Positions 37,299-45,667 of a DNA stretch of 64,000 nt are shown here, piece by piece. The notes beneath the pieces are model-generated. The model did not search any database. It had not been told where the DNA came from and saw only the letters and a program-made list of their open reading frames with translations. This DNA is from Segniliparus sp051660745 (GTDB lineage: Bacteria > Actinomycetota > Actinomycetes > Mycobacteriales > Mycobacteriaceae), in NCBI RefSeq assembly GCF_051660745.1, contig NZ_JBOFQF010000042.1, positions 310,001 through 374,000 of the forward strand. Direction: 5' to 3'. The translations under genes were made by a program, and so were the position numbers. Every line of letters starts with the position of its first letter. Positions within the stretch are counted from its first letter, which is position 1.

Positions 37299-37554
37299 AC
37301 TCTTTCCTCATTCTCCTCTATTGCCGCAATACTCTATCTGCCGCGATCCTTCGTCGTCCACACATAGTACGGCACGCACGAAGAAAATCTCCCAAAATCC
37401 TCGCGCAGGTTTGTTTTTCACGACTAATTCCCAGACTTCTCTATCGCAAAGAAGCCTTGCGCCACGTGTTGACCAGGTCGGACCACAGAAACATGCCAAT
37501 TCTGAGCAGGCGCGCGGGCTCCCGCTATGCGGCCCGCACCCGAAACGGAGCCGT
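37299..37554. promoter_or_regulatory. AT-rich region upstream of lsr2
   Basis: 256 bp of clearly lower GC than its surroundings, with runs such as AAGAAAATC and GTTTGTTTTTCACG. The lsr2 ribosome site is next to 37298; TAGAGT on the minus strand near 37335 could be its -10. Likely Lsr2 autoregulatory target; no gene seen. Confidence 0.45.
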
Positions 37555-39060
37555 CTAAGACTGCGGCCGAGTGACGGGGAAGAGCACCGTGTCCCGGATG
37601 CCGAGCCCGGTGAACGCCGTCAAAAGCCGGTCGACGCCGAGCCCGATACCCCCCGCCGGGGGCATGCCGTGCTCCATCGCGGTCAAGAAGTCCTCATCGA
37701 GCGGCATCGCCTCGCCGTCGCCCGCGCTGCGCAGGAGGGCCTGCGCTTGGAAGCGCTCGCGCTGGACGACCGGGTCGACGAGTTCCGAGTAGCCGGTCGC
37801 GAGCTCGAAACCGCGAACGTACAGATCCCACTTCTCCACCACGCCCGGAATACTGCGGTGCTGGCGAACAAGCGGCGATGTCTCTGCCGGGAAGTGCCGC
37901 ACGAAAGTCGGCTCCCGCAAGTGGTCGCCGATCAAATGCTCCCAAAGCTCTTCGACTATCTTCCCAGGCCCGGCAGATTTGATCTTTTCCTCGACCAGGC
38001 CCGACTTGACCGCCAGCTCGCGCAACTGAGCAACATCGGTCTCCGGAGTCACCTGGACCCCTGTCGCTTCGGAAAGAGACGGGTACATTTCTAAGACGGT
38101 CCAATTCCCGCCCACATCATAGGTCGAGCCGTCGGCTAAAACGAGCTCGGTGGACCCGAACGCGCCTTGCGCGACTTCTTGGACCACTTCCCTCGTCAAC
38201 ACGGCCATAGTGTCGTATGTGCCGTACGCCTCGTATGCCTCCAGCATCGTGAACTCCGGAGAATGCGTCGCATCAATTCCTTCGTTGCGAAAATTTCGGT
38301 TGATCTCGAAAACGCGCTCCAGGCCGCCGACGAGGCAGCGCTTTAAAAAGAGCTCCGGGGCTATTCTCAGATAGAAGTCGATGTCCAACGCGTTCGAATG
38401 GGTGATGAACGGCCGGGCGGTCGCGCCGCCTTGGATCGTCTGCAGGATCGGAGTCTCCACCTCCAGGAAGCCGCGCCGCTCAAGCGCGCCGCGCAGCTCG
38501 CGGAGCACCGCCACGCGGGTGCGCGCTATGTTCCTGGCCTCCGGGCGCATGATGAGGTCGAGATAGCGCTGGCGCACCTGCGTCTCTTCCGACAACTCTT
38601 TATGCGCGACAGGAAGCGGGCGCAGCGCTTTGGCGGCGAACTGCCAGCTGTCCGCCATCACGGAGAGCTCCCCGCGCTTCGAGCTGATCACTTCGCCCCG
38701 CACGGAGACGATGTCGCCAAGGTCCACATCGGCCTTCCACCGGGCCAACGCCTCCTCGCCGACCCCGTTCAAGCTGATCATGGCCTGCAGCCGAGAGCCG
38801 TCGCCCGCCTGCAACGTCGCGAAGAGGAGCTTGCCCGCGTCGCGCTGGAAGATCACCCGGGCCGCCACGGTTGCGACGACCCCGGTGGACGCGCCCGTCT
38901 CCAGGTCCGCGAACTGCTCGCGGATCTGCGGCAACGTGTGCGTGATCGCCAACTCGACCGGGTACGGCTCGTCGCCCCTGGCGAGCACGCGGTCCCGCTT
39001 CTCCCGGCGGATCCGCAATTGCTCGGGCAGGTCGAGGTCTTCAGCGGTCTGATCAGTCAC
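37555..39060 (-). CDS. lysS: Lysyl-tRNA synthetase (class II)
   Basis: Charges tRNA-Lys. 501 residues: N-terminal OB-fold anticodon domain (about 60-160), then the class II catalytic core with motif 2 FEINRNFRNEG and the EFTMLEAY block, and motif 3 GGIGLGVDRLLTAFTG at the C-terminus. The start at 39060 gives the usual short N-terminal extension (MTDQTAEDLDLPEQLRIRRE). The upstream rhodanese-like gene ends 21 bp before it, so the two may be co-transcribed. Confidence 0.97.
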   Translation of the reverse strand: MTDQTAEDLDLPEQLRIRREKRDRVLARGDEPYPVELAITHTLPQIREQFADLETGASTGVVATVAARVIFQRDAGKLLFATLQAGDGSRLQAMISLNGVGEEALARWKADVDLGDIVSVRGEVISSKRGELSVMADSWQFAAKALRPLPVAHKELSEETQVRQRYLDLIMRPEARNIARTRVAVLRELRGALERRGFLEVETPILQTIQGGATARPFITHSNALDIDFYLRIAPELFLKRCLVGGLERVFEINRNFRNEGIDATHSPEFTMLEAYEAYGTYDTMAVLTREVVQEVAQGAFGSTELVLADGSTYDVGGNWTVLEMYPSLSEATGVQVTPETDVAQLRELAVKSGLVEEKIKSAGPGKIVEELWEHLIGDHLREPTFVRHFPAETSPLVRQHRSIPGVVEKWDLYVRGFELATGYSELVDPVVQRERFQAQALLRSAGDGEAMPLDEDFLTAMEHGMPPAGGIGLGVDRLLTAFTGLGIRDTVLFPVTRPQS

Positions 39061-39081
39061 GGAGGAACAGCGTACCTGCTG

Positions 39082-39510
39082 CTACCAGTGGGCGGCGAAC
39101 GTGGCCGTGTCCCGTTTCGCATGGGGAGCCGAAGCGGCCGCGAAGGCTCGGCGGGCCGCCCGCAGCGCCGCGAAACCGCCCACCACGTCCGACACCCGCT
39201 CAAGCCCCATGGCGCGGAGCCTGCGCGTCGCGTGCAGCGAGCTCAGGCCGTTCGCGCTGACCAGGATCCACCACGCGTCGGCAGCCGACGCGCGGCACAG
39301 GCTCTCGTCGCTCCCGGGGGCGCACCGCGCGGCAAGGGCGAACTGGTCCACCGCGAGAGCGCCCGCCAGAACGCCTTGGCCGGACCGTGCGGCCTGGGAA
39401 CGGATGTCGACGAGCACCGCGCCCGCGTCGAGGGCGAGCCGGACGTCCTCCGGCGAAAGCCGCTCGGCGACTGCGGTACGAGGAGCGTGGGTCAAGGCTG
39501 GGAGCGCCAC
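39082..39510 (-). CDS. Rhodanese-like protein lacking the catalytic cysteine
   Basis: 142 residues with a single rhodanese-homology domain: RLSPEDVRLALDAGAVLVDI at the start, QGVLAGAL, then the active-site loop region ILVSANGLSSLHATRRL and VVGGFAALRAA. At the position of the sulfur-accepting cysteine (usually VxCxxGxRS) the sequence has VSANGLSS, a serine, so sulfurtransferase activity is unlikely; a binding or regulatory role is inferred. GTG 39510 is weakly supported. It occupies the place of a small hypothetical gene (Rv3599c) between lysS and coaX in M. tuberculosis. Confidence 0.8.
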   Translation of the reverse strand: MALPALTHAPRTAVAERLSPEDVRLALDAGAVLVDIRSQAARSGQGVLAGALAVDQFALAARCAPGSDESLCRASAADAWWILVSANGLSSLHATRRLRAMGLERVSDVVGGFAALRAARRAFAAASAPHAKRDTATFAAHW

Positions 39511-39710
39511 TGCGATTGTCTTTCTGCGTCGAGACTGTGTGCCGGAACGAGGTGCCCGAAACTGCGTGTCCGAAAAATAGGGAAAACGAGGCTGGGTTCA
39601 GCGACAACAGCGACACAGACATGCGACGGCCAGGGCGGGGGGAACCGATGCCCTTGGCTGCATGTCCTCAGTATGCGGCGCGGCGGCGCATAACGCAAGC
39701 GCTGGGGGCG

Positions 39711-39760
39711 CCTCCCGCGAGCCAGACTTGCGAGCTTGCGAGCCAGGCTCGTGGGGGAGG
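39711..39760 (-). terminator. Hairpin terminator after coaX
   Basis: Arms CCTCCC-g-CGAGCC (39711-39723) and GGCTCG-tgg-GGGAGG (39746-39760) pair across a loop that itself contains TTGCGAGC twice. It begins right at the coaX stop. The flanking bases 39701-39716 carry the motif GCTGGGGGCGCCTCCC, the complement of the motif found in dispersed repeat copy B. Confidence 0.55.
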
Positions 39761-39762
39761 GG

Positions 39763-40551
39763 TTATTTGCCCGCGCGGGCGTGTCGCTCGAACACCATCC
39801 GCAACCCGGTCAACGTCAGCCAAGGATCGTGCGCGCACGGCGTGTCCAGCTCGTCGACGAGCAGCGGGGCAAGCCCGCCGGTGAGCACCACGCGCGGCGG
39901 ATGCGGCGCTTCGAGCGCGGCGACCATGCGCCGGACCAGGCCGTCCACTTGGCCCGCGAAGCCGAACAGGACGCCGGACTGCAACGACTCCACGGTGCTC
40001 TTGCCGATCACCGATCTCGGATGGGTCAGCTCCACCTTTGGCAGCGCGGCAGCGCACTGCGCGAGCGCGTCCACCGAGATCGCCATGCCGGGCGCGATGG
40101 CCCCGCCGAGGAACTCCCCCTTCGCGGAGACCGCGTCCACCACCGTGGTCGTGCCCATGTCCACCACCACGCAGGCGGTCTGGAACTGGTGGAACGCGGC
40201 GAGCGCGTTCACCACCCGGTCCGCGCCGACCCCTTTCGGATTGTCCACGAGCAGCGGCACCCCGGTGCGCACTCCTGGCTCGACCATGAGCGACCTGCGC
40301 CCGGCGAAATGCCGGGGAATCATCAGGCGCAGCTCGCGCAGCAAGGCGGGAACTGTGGAGAGCGCGGCGACCCCGGTGACCCGGTCGACCCGTTCGCCGA
40401 GGAACCCCTCCACCGCGAGGTAGATCTCGTCGCCGGTGAGCTTCGGGTCGGTGTGCACCCGCCACGAGTCGACGAGCCGCGCCGAGCCGCCCGCCCCCTC
40501 GAACAAACCCAACGACACATTGCTGTTGCCGATGTCGAAGACGAGCAGCAT
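39763..40551 (-). CDS. coaX: Type III pantothenate kinase
   Basis: First step of coenzyme A synthesis, ASKHA fold. 262 residues with the phosphate motif DIGNSNVSLGLF at 5-16, GVGADRVVNALAAF, and DMGTTTVVDAV near 125; GGAIAPGM follows. ATG 40551 shares one base with the panC stop (TGATG), so the genes are coupled. In mycobacteria panD lies between panC and coaX; here there is no room for it. Terminated by the hairpin at 39711-39760. Confidence 0.95.
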   Translation of the reverse strand: MLLVFDIGNSNVSLGLFEGAGGSARLVDSWRVHTDPKLTGDEIYLAVEGFLGERVDRVTGVAALSTVPALLRELRLMIPRHFAGRRSLMVEPGVRTGVPLLVDNPKGVGADRVVNALAAFHQFQTACVVVDMGTTTVVDAVSAKGEFLGGAIAPGMAISVDALAQCAAALPKVELTHPRSVIGKSTVESLQSGVLFGFAGQVDGLVRRMVAALEAPHPPRVVLTGGLAPLLVDELDTPCAHDPWLTLTGLRMVFERHARAGK

Positions 40552-41480
40552 CAGCTCGCGCCCCCGTCGGCAGGCGCAGGGCCGCCGAGGCGCACCGGCA
40601 TGTTGTCGATCAATCGCGTCTTGCCGCAGCGGGCCGCGACGAGCAGTCGGGCCTCGCCCGGCTCCGTCGCGCCGCTCGGATCGACGGGGCTCAAATCCAT
40701 AGGGCGCAGCTCGGGGTCGCGCAGCTCGAGGTAGTCCACCTCCAGACCGGGGTAGCCGTCGAGCGTCCTGCGGGCAGCTTCGAGCGCGGCGGCCCCGCCG
40801 CGCGCCCCCGCGTCCGCCCCCGCGCGCAAGGCCGCCGAGAGCCCCAACGCCTGTTCCCGCTCTTGCGGGCTCAAAAAGACATTGCGGGAGGAGAGCGCGA
40901 GGCCGTCCGGCTCCCGCACCGTCGGAACTCCCAACGCGGCCACCGGCAGGTCGAGGTCCTTGATCATCGCCCGGATCAACGTGAGCTGCTGGTAGTCCTT
41001 CTCCCCGAACAGCGCCCATGCCGCTCCGGAGGCCGAGAGCAACTTCAGCACGACGGTCAGCACGCCGGTGAAATGCCCCGGACGGTGCGCCCCCTCCAGC
41101 TCGTCGGCGAGCGAGCCCGGAACCACCTGCGTCCCGCCCCATCCCGACGGGTACATCGACGCCGGGCCGGGGGTGTAGACGACCCGCACCTTCTTCTCCT
41201 GGAGCGCGTCGAGGTCGGCGGCGAGCGGCCTCGGGTAGCGCTCGAAGTCTTCGCCCTGCCCGAATTGCAACGGGTTGACGAAGATAGAGACGACCACCGT
41301 GGCGTGCGGCAGCCGCTTCGCGTGGTCGACCAATGCCAAATGCCCTTGGTGCAGCGCGCCCATCGTGGGGACCAAGGCGACATGCTTCCCGACTGCTCGC
41401 AGCCGATCGGTGAGCTCCCGCAGCTGTTGCGGGCTGTGGCACAGGACAGGGTCGCTATGGCCGAGGGACAGTTTCGTCAT
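40551..41480 (-). CDS. panC: Pantothenate synthetase
   Basis: Condenses pantoate and beta-alanine with ATP. 309 residues from ATG 41480, which follows GAGAGGCGGAAGAA; an in-frame upstream codon has no such site. HIGH-like motif PTMGALHQGHLALV at about 38-51, FVNPLQFG, FGEKDYQQL, and EPDGLALSSRN (KMSKS equivalent region). Normal length. Coupled to coaX. The beta-alanine source PanD is not encoded at this locus. Confidence 0.96.
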   Translation of the reverse strand: MTKLSLGHSDPVLCHSPQQLRELTDRLRAVGKHVALVPTMGALHQGHLALVDHAKRLPHATVVVSIFVNPLQFGQGEDFERYPRPLAADLDALQEKKVRVVYTPGPASMYPSGWGGTQVVPGSLADELEGAHRPGHFTGVLTVVLKLLSASGAAWALFGEKDYQQLTLIRAMIKDLDLPVAALGVPTVREPDGLALSSRNVFLSPQEREQALGLSAALRAGADAGARGGAAALEAARRTLDGYPGLEVDYLELRDPELRPMDLSPVDPSGATEPGEARLLVAARCGKTRLIDNMPVRLGGPAPADGGAS

Positions 41481-41524
41481 TTCTTCCGCCTCTCTCCGAT
41501 GGAGCACGGCACACGCGCGAGCGA

Positions 41525-43180
41525 TCAGTTCGCCTCGTCGTCCGACATCTGGGCTTCCGACATCTGGGCGCGCCTGCGCCGCCCATGGTATCCGGCTGCT
41601 TCGTCCGGAGTGAGCCGGGAGAGCAACTCTCCGACGGAGTGCCCGGAAGCATGCGCGCCCGCGAGCGCCGCCGCAGCGGCAGCCGCGTCATGCCCTCCGG
41701 TGGACGCGGCTGCCTCGCCGCCCTCTGCGGACTTCGCCCTGCGTCCGCCGCGCGATTCATTCGGCTTGGCCCGGCCACTGGCCTTGCCCGCGTGCTTCGA
41801 TTTCTCCGATTTGCCGTGCGCCGCCTCTGCTTGAGGCTGCGGCGCAACCTCGACATGCTCAGGCTCCAGCTCGTGTGCGACGGGCTCCGGCTCGGGCTCG
41901 GCAGGCTCCGGCGCGGACACCAAGGGCTGCGGCGCAACCTCGACATGCTCGGGCTCCGGCTCGGGCTCGGCAGGCTCCGGCGCGTGCGCGGCAGACTCCG
42001 GCTCGGACACCAAGGGCTGCGGCGCGACCTCGACATGCTCAGGCTCCGGCTCGTGCGCGGCAGGGCCAGACTCCTGCACAACTAGCTCCGGCTCGGCGGG
42101 CTGGCTGTACCAGCTCGGGTACTCGCTCGAAGATTCGGCTTCCGTCTCTTGCTCAGTGGTCGGCTGGGCGTACCAGCTCGGGTAGTCGAGCGCCTGCGCG
42201 GTCTCGTGCGCGACCGGCTCCGGCTGCTGCGAGGCGGCTGGCTGCTCCTCCGCCCAGTTTTGCGAGCCCTCCCAAGCAGCTCCCTGAGGCTGCTGTTGCT
42301 GCCAAACGACCGGCTGCTCCACGGGCGGGCGCTCCTCCACGACCGGCTCCGGGGTTTGCGCGACCGGCTCGGCGATTGGCTCAGCCTCGGCGACTGGCGC
42401 GACGGGCTCGGCCTCGGCGACCTGCGCGAGCGGCTCCGGCTTCGGCGTCTCGAACTGCCCTTGGCCCACGCCCGTGTGCTGCGGCTGCGCAGGCTCTCGG
42501 CGCCCTTGGTCGGATTGCGATGGCAGCCAGAGCTTCGGCGGGCCGGGCTCTCCTCCGCCCGAAGGAGGCGCCCCCGCCCCGCTCGCAGTCCCCCACTCGC
42601 GGGGCTCGTGCGAAGAACCCCCGCTCGGGGGATCCTCTGCGGCACGTTTGCGCGGCTGGGCCTCGTGGGCGCCGAGCGACTGGCGCGCCACCAAAAGCTC
42701 GTCGAGACGGGTCGCCCGCGCCTTGAGCGCGGGCTGGTCGTATTCGAGGTCTTGGTCCAGCAGCTCCTGGAGCTGGCTTCGGAGCACCACGACCTGTTGT
42801 TGCAGCTCCGCGAGGGCGTTGTGCGTTGTCGTGTCGGCCTCTGCGGTGAGCTGTCTGCGCAGCTCGTTCTCCAGCGAAAGCTCGTAATGGTGCCTCGCCG
42901 CGATCTCCCTTTCGAGCTGCAGGTCGTAGATCAGCTTGTAGTCCGAGGCCTTCGCGGAGACCAGCTCCGCCTTGCGCCGCGAGTGGTCGGCGATGAACGC
43001 CCACCCCAGCGCCGCCCACAGGGCGAAGACGAAGCCGAACCGCATCAACGTGTCGTTCCCGGTGTAGATCACCGCGACGCTCGCGACCACGGCGAAGACG
43101 AAGCAGGCCGCGTACGCCACGCCCAACAACGCCCCCCCGCTCGTCTTCTTCCGGCGACGCTCCAGCGCGGGCTCGGTCAT
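41525..43180 (-). CDS. Membrane protein with long EP-rich repeat tail (Rv3604c-like)
   Basis: 551 residues. Two membrane helices at about 18-40 and 45-64, then a predicted coiled coil (about 68-150, LQLEREIAARHHYELSLENE and ALAELQQQVVVLRSQLQELL), then about 300 residues of Glu/Pro/Ala/Gln-rich low complexity. The tail has three copies of EPEHVEVAPQP with EP-rich spacers, two of YPSWY-x-QP, and ends in a pair AQMSE/AQMSD. Architecture matches the conserved alanine/proline-rich membrane protein Rv3604c (DUF6779-like) between panC and the fol genes. The cytoplasmic tail may bind a cell-division or envelope partner; unproven. Confidence 0.82.
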   Translation of the reverse strand: MTEPALERRRKKTSGGALLGVAYAACFVFAVVASVAVIYTGNDTLMRFGFVFALWAALGWAFIADHSRRKAELVSAKASDYKLIYDLQLEREIAARHHYELSLENELRRQLTAEADTTTHNALAELQQQVVVLRSQLQELLDQDLEYDQPALKARATRLDELLVARQSLGAHEAQPRKRAAEDPPSGGSSHEPREWGTASGAGAPPSGGGEPGPPKLWLPSQSDQGRREPAQPQHTGVGQGQFETPKPEPLAQVAEAEPVAPVAEAEPIAEPVAQTPEPVVEERPPVEQPVVWQQQQPQGAAWEGSQNWAEEQPAASQQPEPVAHETAQALDYPSWYAQPTTEQETEAESSSEYPSWYSQPAEPELVVQESGPAAHEPEPEHVEVAPQPLVSEPESAAHAPEPAEPEPEPEHVEVAPQPLVSAPEPAEPEPEPVAHELEPEHVEVAPQPQAEAAHGKSEKSKHAGKASGRAKPNESRGGRRAKSAEGGEAAASTGGHDAAAAAAALAGAHASGHSVGELLSRLTPDEAAGYHGRRRRAQMSEAQMSDDEAN

Positions 43181-43297
43181 GCGACCGCCCTACGGAAGCC
43201 CTTCTTCGGAGCGAAGAGGACAAAATTCGAACGCATGGTGAAGACCATACCTCCCAAACGCCGTATCCACCGGGACACGAGCAAGAACATACACAGA

Positions 43298-43379
43298 AAG
43301 TTCCCCAGATACGGCGAGAAGTTCCCCAGATACGGCGAGAGGCCGGGCCCGGGCGGGCCCGGCCTCTCGCCGTGTCTGG
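43298..43379 (-). terminator. 21-bp tandem repeat and 25-bp hairpin
   Basis: A 21-bp unit (AAGTTCCCCAGATACGGCGAG) occurs twice in perfect tandem at 43298-43318 and 43319-43339. The second copy runs into a near-perfect 25-bp inverted repeat, arms 43326-43350 and 43355-43379 around loop GGGC, with a single mismatch. Strong intrinsic-type hairpin without a U-tract, ten bases after the stop of the exported-protein gene at 43389. The remaining spacer to 43181 shows nothing else. Confidence 0.7.
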
Positions 43380-43388
43380 AAGGGGATA

Positions 43389-44120
43389 TCACTCGCAGGC
43401 GGTGCGCAAACGCCCGACCGAGTCGTTGTACTCGGAGATCGCGCCCTGGATCATGTCGCCGTTCTGGTTGTCGATCAGGTAGATCCAGTCGTCGGACGCG
43501 TGCGCCAGGTCGGTCAGCGCGGCGACGATGTCGCTCGGGAACCCGGAGGTCGGGACGGTGGAGCGGATCTTGTCGAGAGCGCCCTGGTAGCCCGCTCGGG
43601 CGGACTCGCTGGCAGCGGCCAGGTCGTCGTCGCTCCAGCTGGCGTTCTCGACGGCGGCCAGGTCGTTGAACTTCTTCGTGTCCTTCGCGACCTGGGCGGT
43701 CACCTCGCGGGAGAAGGTGCAAGCAGCAGCTTTGACCTGGGCCGGGTTGGACGGCTTCGCGGGGGCCGGGGCCTCAGGGGCCGCAGTCGCGGAAGAGCTC
43801 GGCGCGGCGGAGGAAGACGGCTTCACAGCCGGGGCGTCCTCGTCCTCGCCGTTCGGCTCGGCGGCGTCCTGGTCCTCGGCCTCGGACGGCTTCGGCGCAG
43901 AAGAGCTGGCGTACGGGTTGTACGAGGTGGCCGGAGCCGGGCTGCCAGTCGTGCTCGCGCCCGTGCTCGCGGAAGGAGCGGAGGTCGACGTGGCGGTGGT
44001 CTCCGACGTGGGAGTGGTGTCGTCGTCGGGGTCCGCCATAGCGTGTCCCGGAAGCGTCAAAAACATCCCCGCGCCAGCGAGGGACAAGAAACTAACAGCG
44101 CTGACCCATGCATTCTTCAT
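43389..44120 (-). CDS. Exported protein with Ser/Thr/Pro-rich linker
   Basis: Not recognised. 243 residues from ATG 44120. Signal peptide of about 28 residues ending GHAMA before DPDDD; a Ser/Thr/Ala/Pro-rich segment to about 125, likely extended and perhaps O-mannosylated; then a helical domain (AACTFSREVTAQVAKDTKKF to the C-terminus) bounded by two cysteines, C in AACTF and C in the last residues RTACE, which could form a disulfide. TACTCT eight bases before the ATG may be a leaderless -10. Separate from the fol operon upstream by a short spacer of 83 bp. Confidence 0.72.
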   Translation of the reverse strand: MKNAWVSAVSFLSLAGAGMFLTLPGHAMADPDDDTTPTSETTATSTSAPSASTGASTTGSPAPATSYNPYASSSAPKPSEAEDQDAAEPNGEDEDAPAVKPSSSAAPSSSATAAPEAPAPAKPSNPAQVKAAACTFSREVTAQVAKDTKKFNDLAAVENASWSDDDLAAASESARAGYQGALDKIRSTVPTSGFPSDIVAALTDLAHASDDWIYLIDNQNGDMIQGAISEYNDSVGRLRTACE

Positions 44121-44203
44121 AGGCACAGAGAGTACACGGTGGATTCTGGGATCAACCTTGTAAGCCCCTGTGAATTTATCGTGTCGCCTCACAGCCCGTG
44201 TTC

Positions 44204-44686
44204 TCACGACCCCGCGCCGGAGGATGCGCCGCCGCGCGGATCGTCATGGCCCCCATGCGGGGCACGGCAGCATCTGCGCAGCCACAAAGCCCCCGCAACG
44301 AGCGCTGCCGAGCAGAAAACCCCGATGAGGCCGCCGGGGAGGTTCCGCTCGGCGATCAAAAGCTGGCCCTTGTGCAGCAGCGCGTCCATCCCCAACGCGG
44401 CCCAGAATCCGAGGACGAAGGCGCCTGCGAACACCGAAGCCGCCGCGAGCGCCCCTGCCCGCGCCACGAAAACAGGTGGGACGAGGCCCGGCCCGACGCC
44501 GATCCTGTTGTCCCGCACCCTCGCTCTCAGATAGCTGCCGAGCCCCGCCTCGACAAGGCCTGCCGCCAAGAGCGGCACCCCGGCGCTCGCCGCCACCGGC
44601 ATGGTCCGAAGCCCCGGCCAGCACAACGCCACGAGCACGCCGACAAGGGCGCAGCCAACGCACTCGACGAAGCCGATCTGTTTCAA
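44204..44686 (-). CDS. DUF3180 membrane protein
   Basis: 160 residues, four membrane helices at about 10-27, 34-50, 75-98 and 117-135, with the helical-loop motif RARVRDNRIGVGP typical of DUF3180. Function unknown, but the gene consistently follows folK in actinobacteria (Rv3605c). TTG 44686 starts 16 bp after the folK stop with no good ribosome site, so coupling is likely. C-terminal tail is Gly/Ser-rich. Confidence 0.85.
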   Translation of the reverse strand: MKQIGFVECVGCALVGVLVALCWPGLRTMPVAASAGVPLLAAGLVEAGLGSYLRARVRDNRIGVGPGLVPPVFVARAGALAAASVFAGAFVLGFWAALGMDALLHKGQLLIAERNLPGGLIGVFCSAALVAGALWLRRCCRAPHGGHDDPRGGASSGAGS

Positions 44687-44702
44687 CGCAGTCCGATCCG
44701 AC

Positions 44703-45236
44703 TCATAGCAGGCGCAGGGCGCCGAGGGAGAGCGTGAGCGAGGTCCGGCGCACCGAGGTCCGCTCGGAAGCCGCGAGCGACTCGACGAGCTCTTTCACCG
44801 AGACATCCCAGTCCCGGGCGGCCAAACGCGCCTCCGGCTGCACATCGAGCCACGGGACCAGGACGAACGCCCGCTGATGCGCCCGAGGATGCGGCAGCAG
44901 CAGCTCGGGCTCGTCCGCCAAGATCGAGGCCCCGTCCTCCCCGTAGCAGGCGATCACGTCCACGTCCAGCGTCCGGGGCCCACGGAAGGCCTCGCGTTTC
45001 CGGGCGGCCAGCGTCTCGATCCGCTGCGCCTCGCGCAGCCAGTCCATGCTGCCGAAGCCAAGATCGGACACCACGAGCACCGCGTTGAAGTAGTTCGGGC
45101 CGACCGCGCCCCACGGATCTGTCTCGTAGACCGGGGAGCCCGCCCGGACTCGCTCGCCAAGCGCCGCGACCGCGAGCTGCAAATACCCCAGCCGGTTGCC
45201 CAAATTGGACCCGATGGAGAGCACTGCCGTGGTCAT
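44703..45236 (-). CDS. folK: HPPK, 2-amino-4-hydroxy-6-hydroxymethyldihydropteridine pyrophosphokinase
   Basis: Pyrophosphorylates hydroxymethyl-dihydropterin in folate synthesis. 177 residues: SIGSNLGNRLGYLQ at 7-20, the signature GPRTLDVDVI near 90, and LPHPRAHQRAFVL. GGAGGGT directly precedes ATG 45236 and TATAAC lies seven bases upstream, so it may also have its own start point. Part of the folE-folP-folB-folK order. Confidence 0.95.
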   Translation of the reverse strand: MTTAVLSIGSNLGNRLGYLQLAVAALGERVRAGSPVYETDPWGAVGPNYFNAVLVVSDLGFGSMDWLREAQRIETLAARKREAFRGPRTLDVDVIACYGEDGASILADEPELLLPHPRAHQRAFVLVPWLDVQPEARLAARDWDVSVKELVESLAASERTSVRRTSLTLSLGALRLL

Positions 45237-45280
45237 ACCCTCCGTTATACAGCCACCTCGGAGTCCGAGGCGCGGAAGCC

Positions 45281-45655
45281 TCAGCCTTGCGCCGTCCTTC
45301 TCGACCGGCGCGCCACGACGGCGACGTCACCGAACGGGACCGGGATCGGGGCCTTCGGCTTGTGGACGGCGGCCTCGACGGCGTACACCCTCGGGTCGCG
45401 CATCACGTCTTCCGCGATCTCGGCGGCGAGGCCCTCGATCAGCTTGCGCGGCGGGCCGCCCACGATCTCCGCCGCCCGCACCGCGAGCGCGCCGTAGTCC
45501 ACTGTGTCTTCGAGGTCGTCGCTGCTCGCGGCTTTGGCCAGATCGCACCAAAGCGTGATGTCGACGACGAACTCCTGCGGGACCGCCCGCTCCTCGTCGC
45601 TGTAGCCGTGACAGGCCCAGACAGAGACGCCACGCAATTCGATCCGGTCAGCCAT
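45281..45655 (-). CDS. folB: Dihydroneopterin aldolase
   Basis: Converts dihydroneopterin to hydroxymethyl-dihydropterin and glycolaldehyde. 124 residues with ELRGVSVWACHGYSDEER at the N-terminus, DTVDYGALA in the middle and the catalytic Lys in AAVHKPKAPIP. ATG 45655 is 12 bp after the folP stop, and TAACGT ends six bases before it, suggesting an additional leaderless start inside the operon. Confidence 0.95.
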   Translation of the reverse strand: MADRIELRGVSVWACHGYSDEERAVPQEFVVDITLWCDLAKAASSDDLEDTVDYGALAVRAAEIVGGPPRKLIEGLAAEIAEDVMRDPRVYAVEAAVHKPKAPIPVPFGDVAVVARRSRRTAQG

Positions 45656-45667
45656 GGGTCCACGTTA

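Noticed and set aside
41850..42130. Possible CRISPR-like repeats
   Set aside because: Repeats are in frame within a protein, spacers are also EP-coding, and no cas gene is present.
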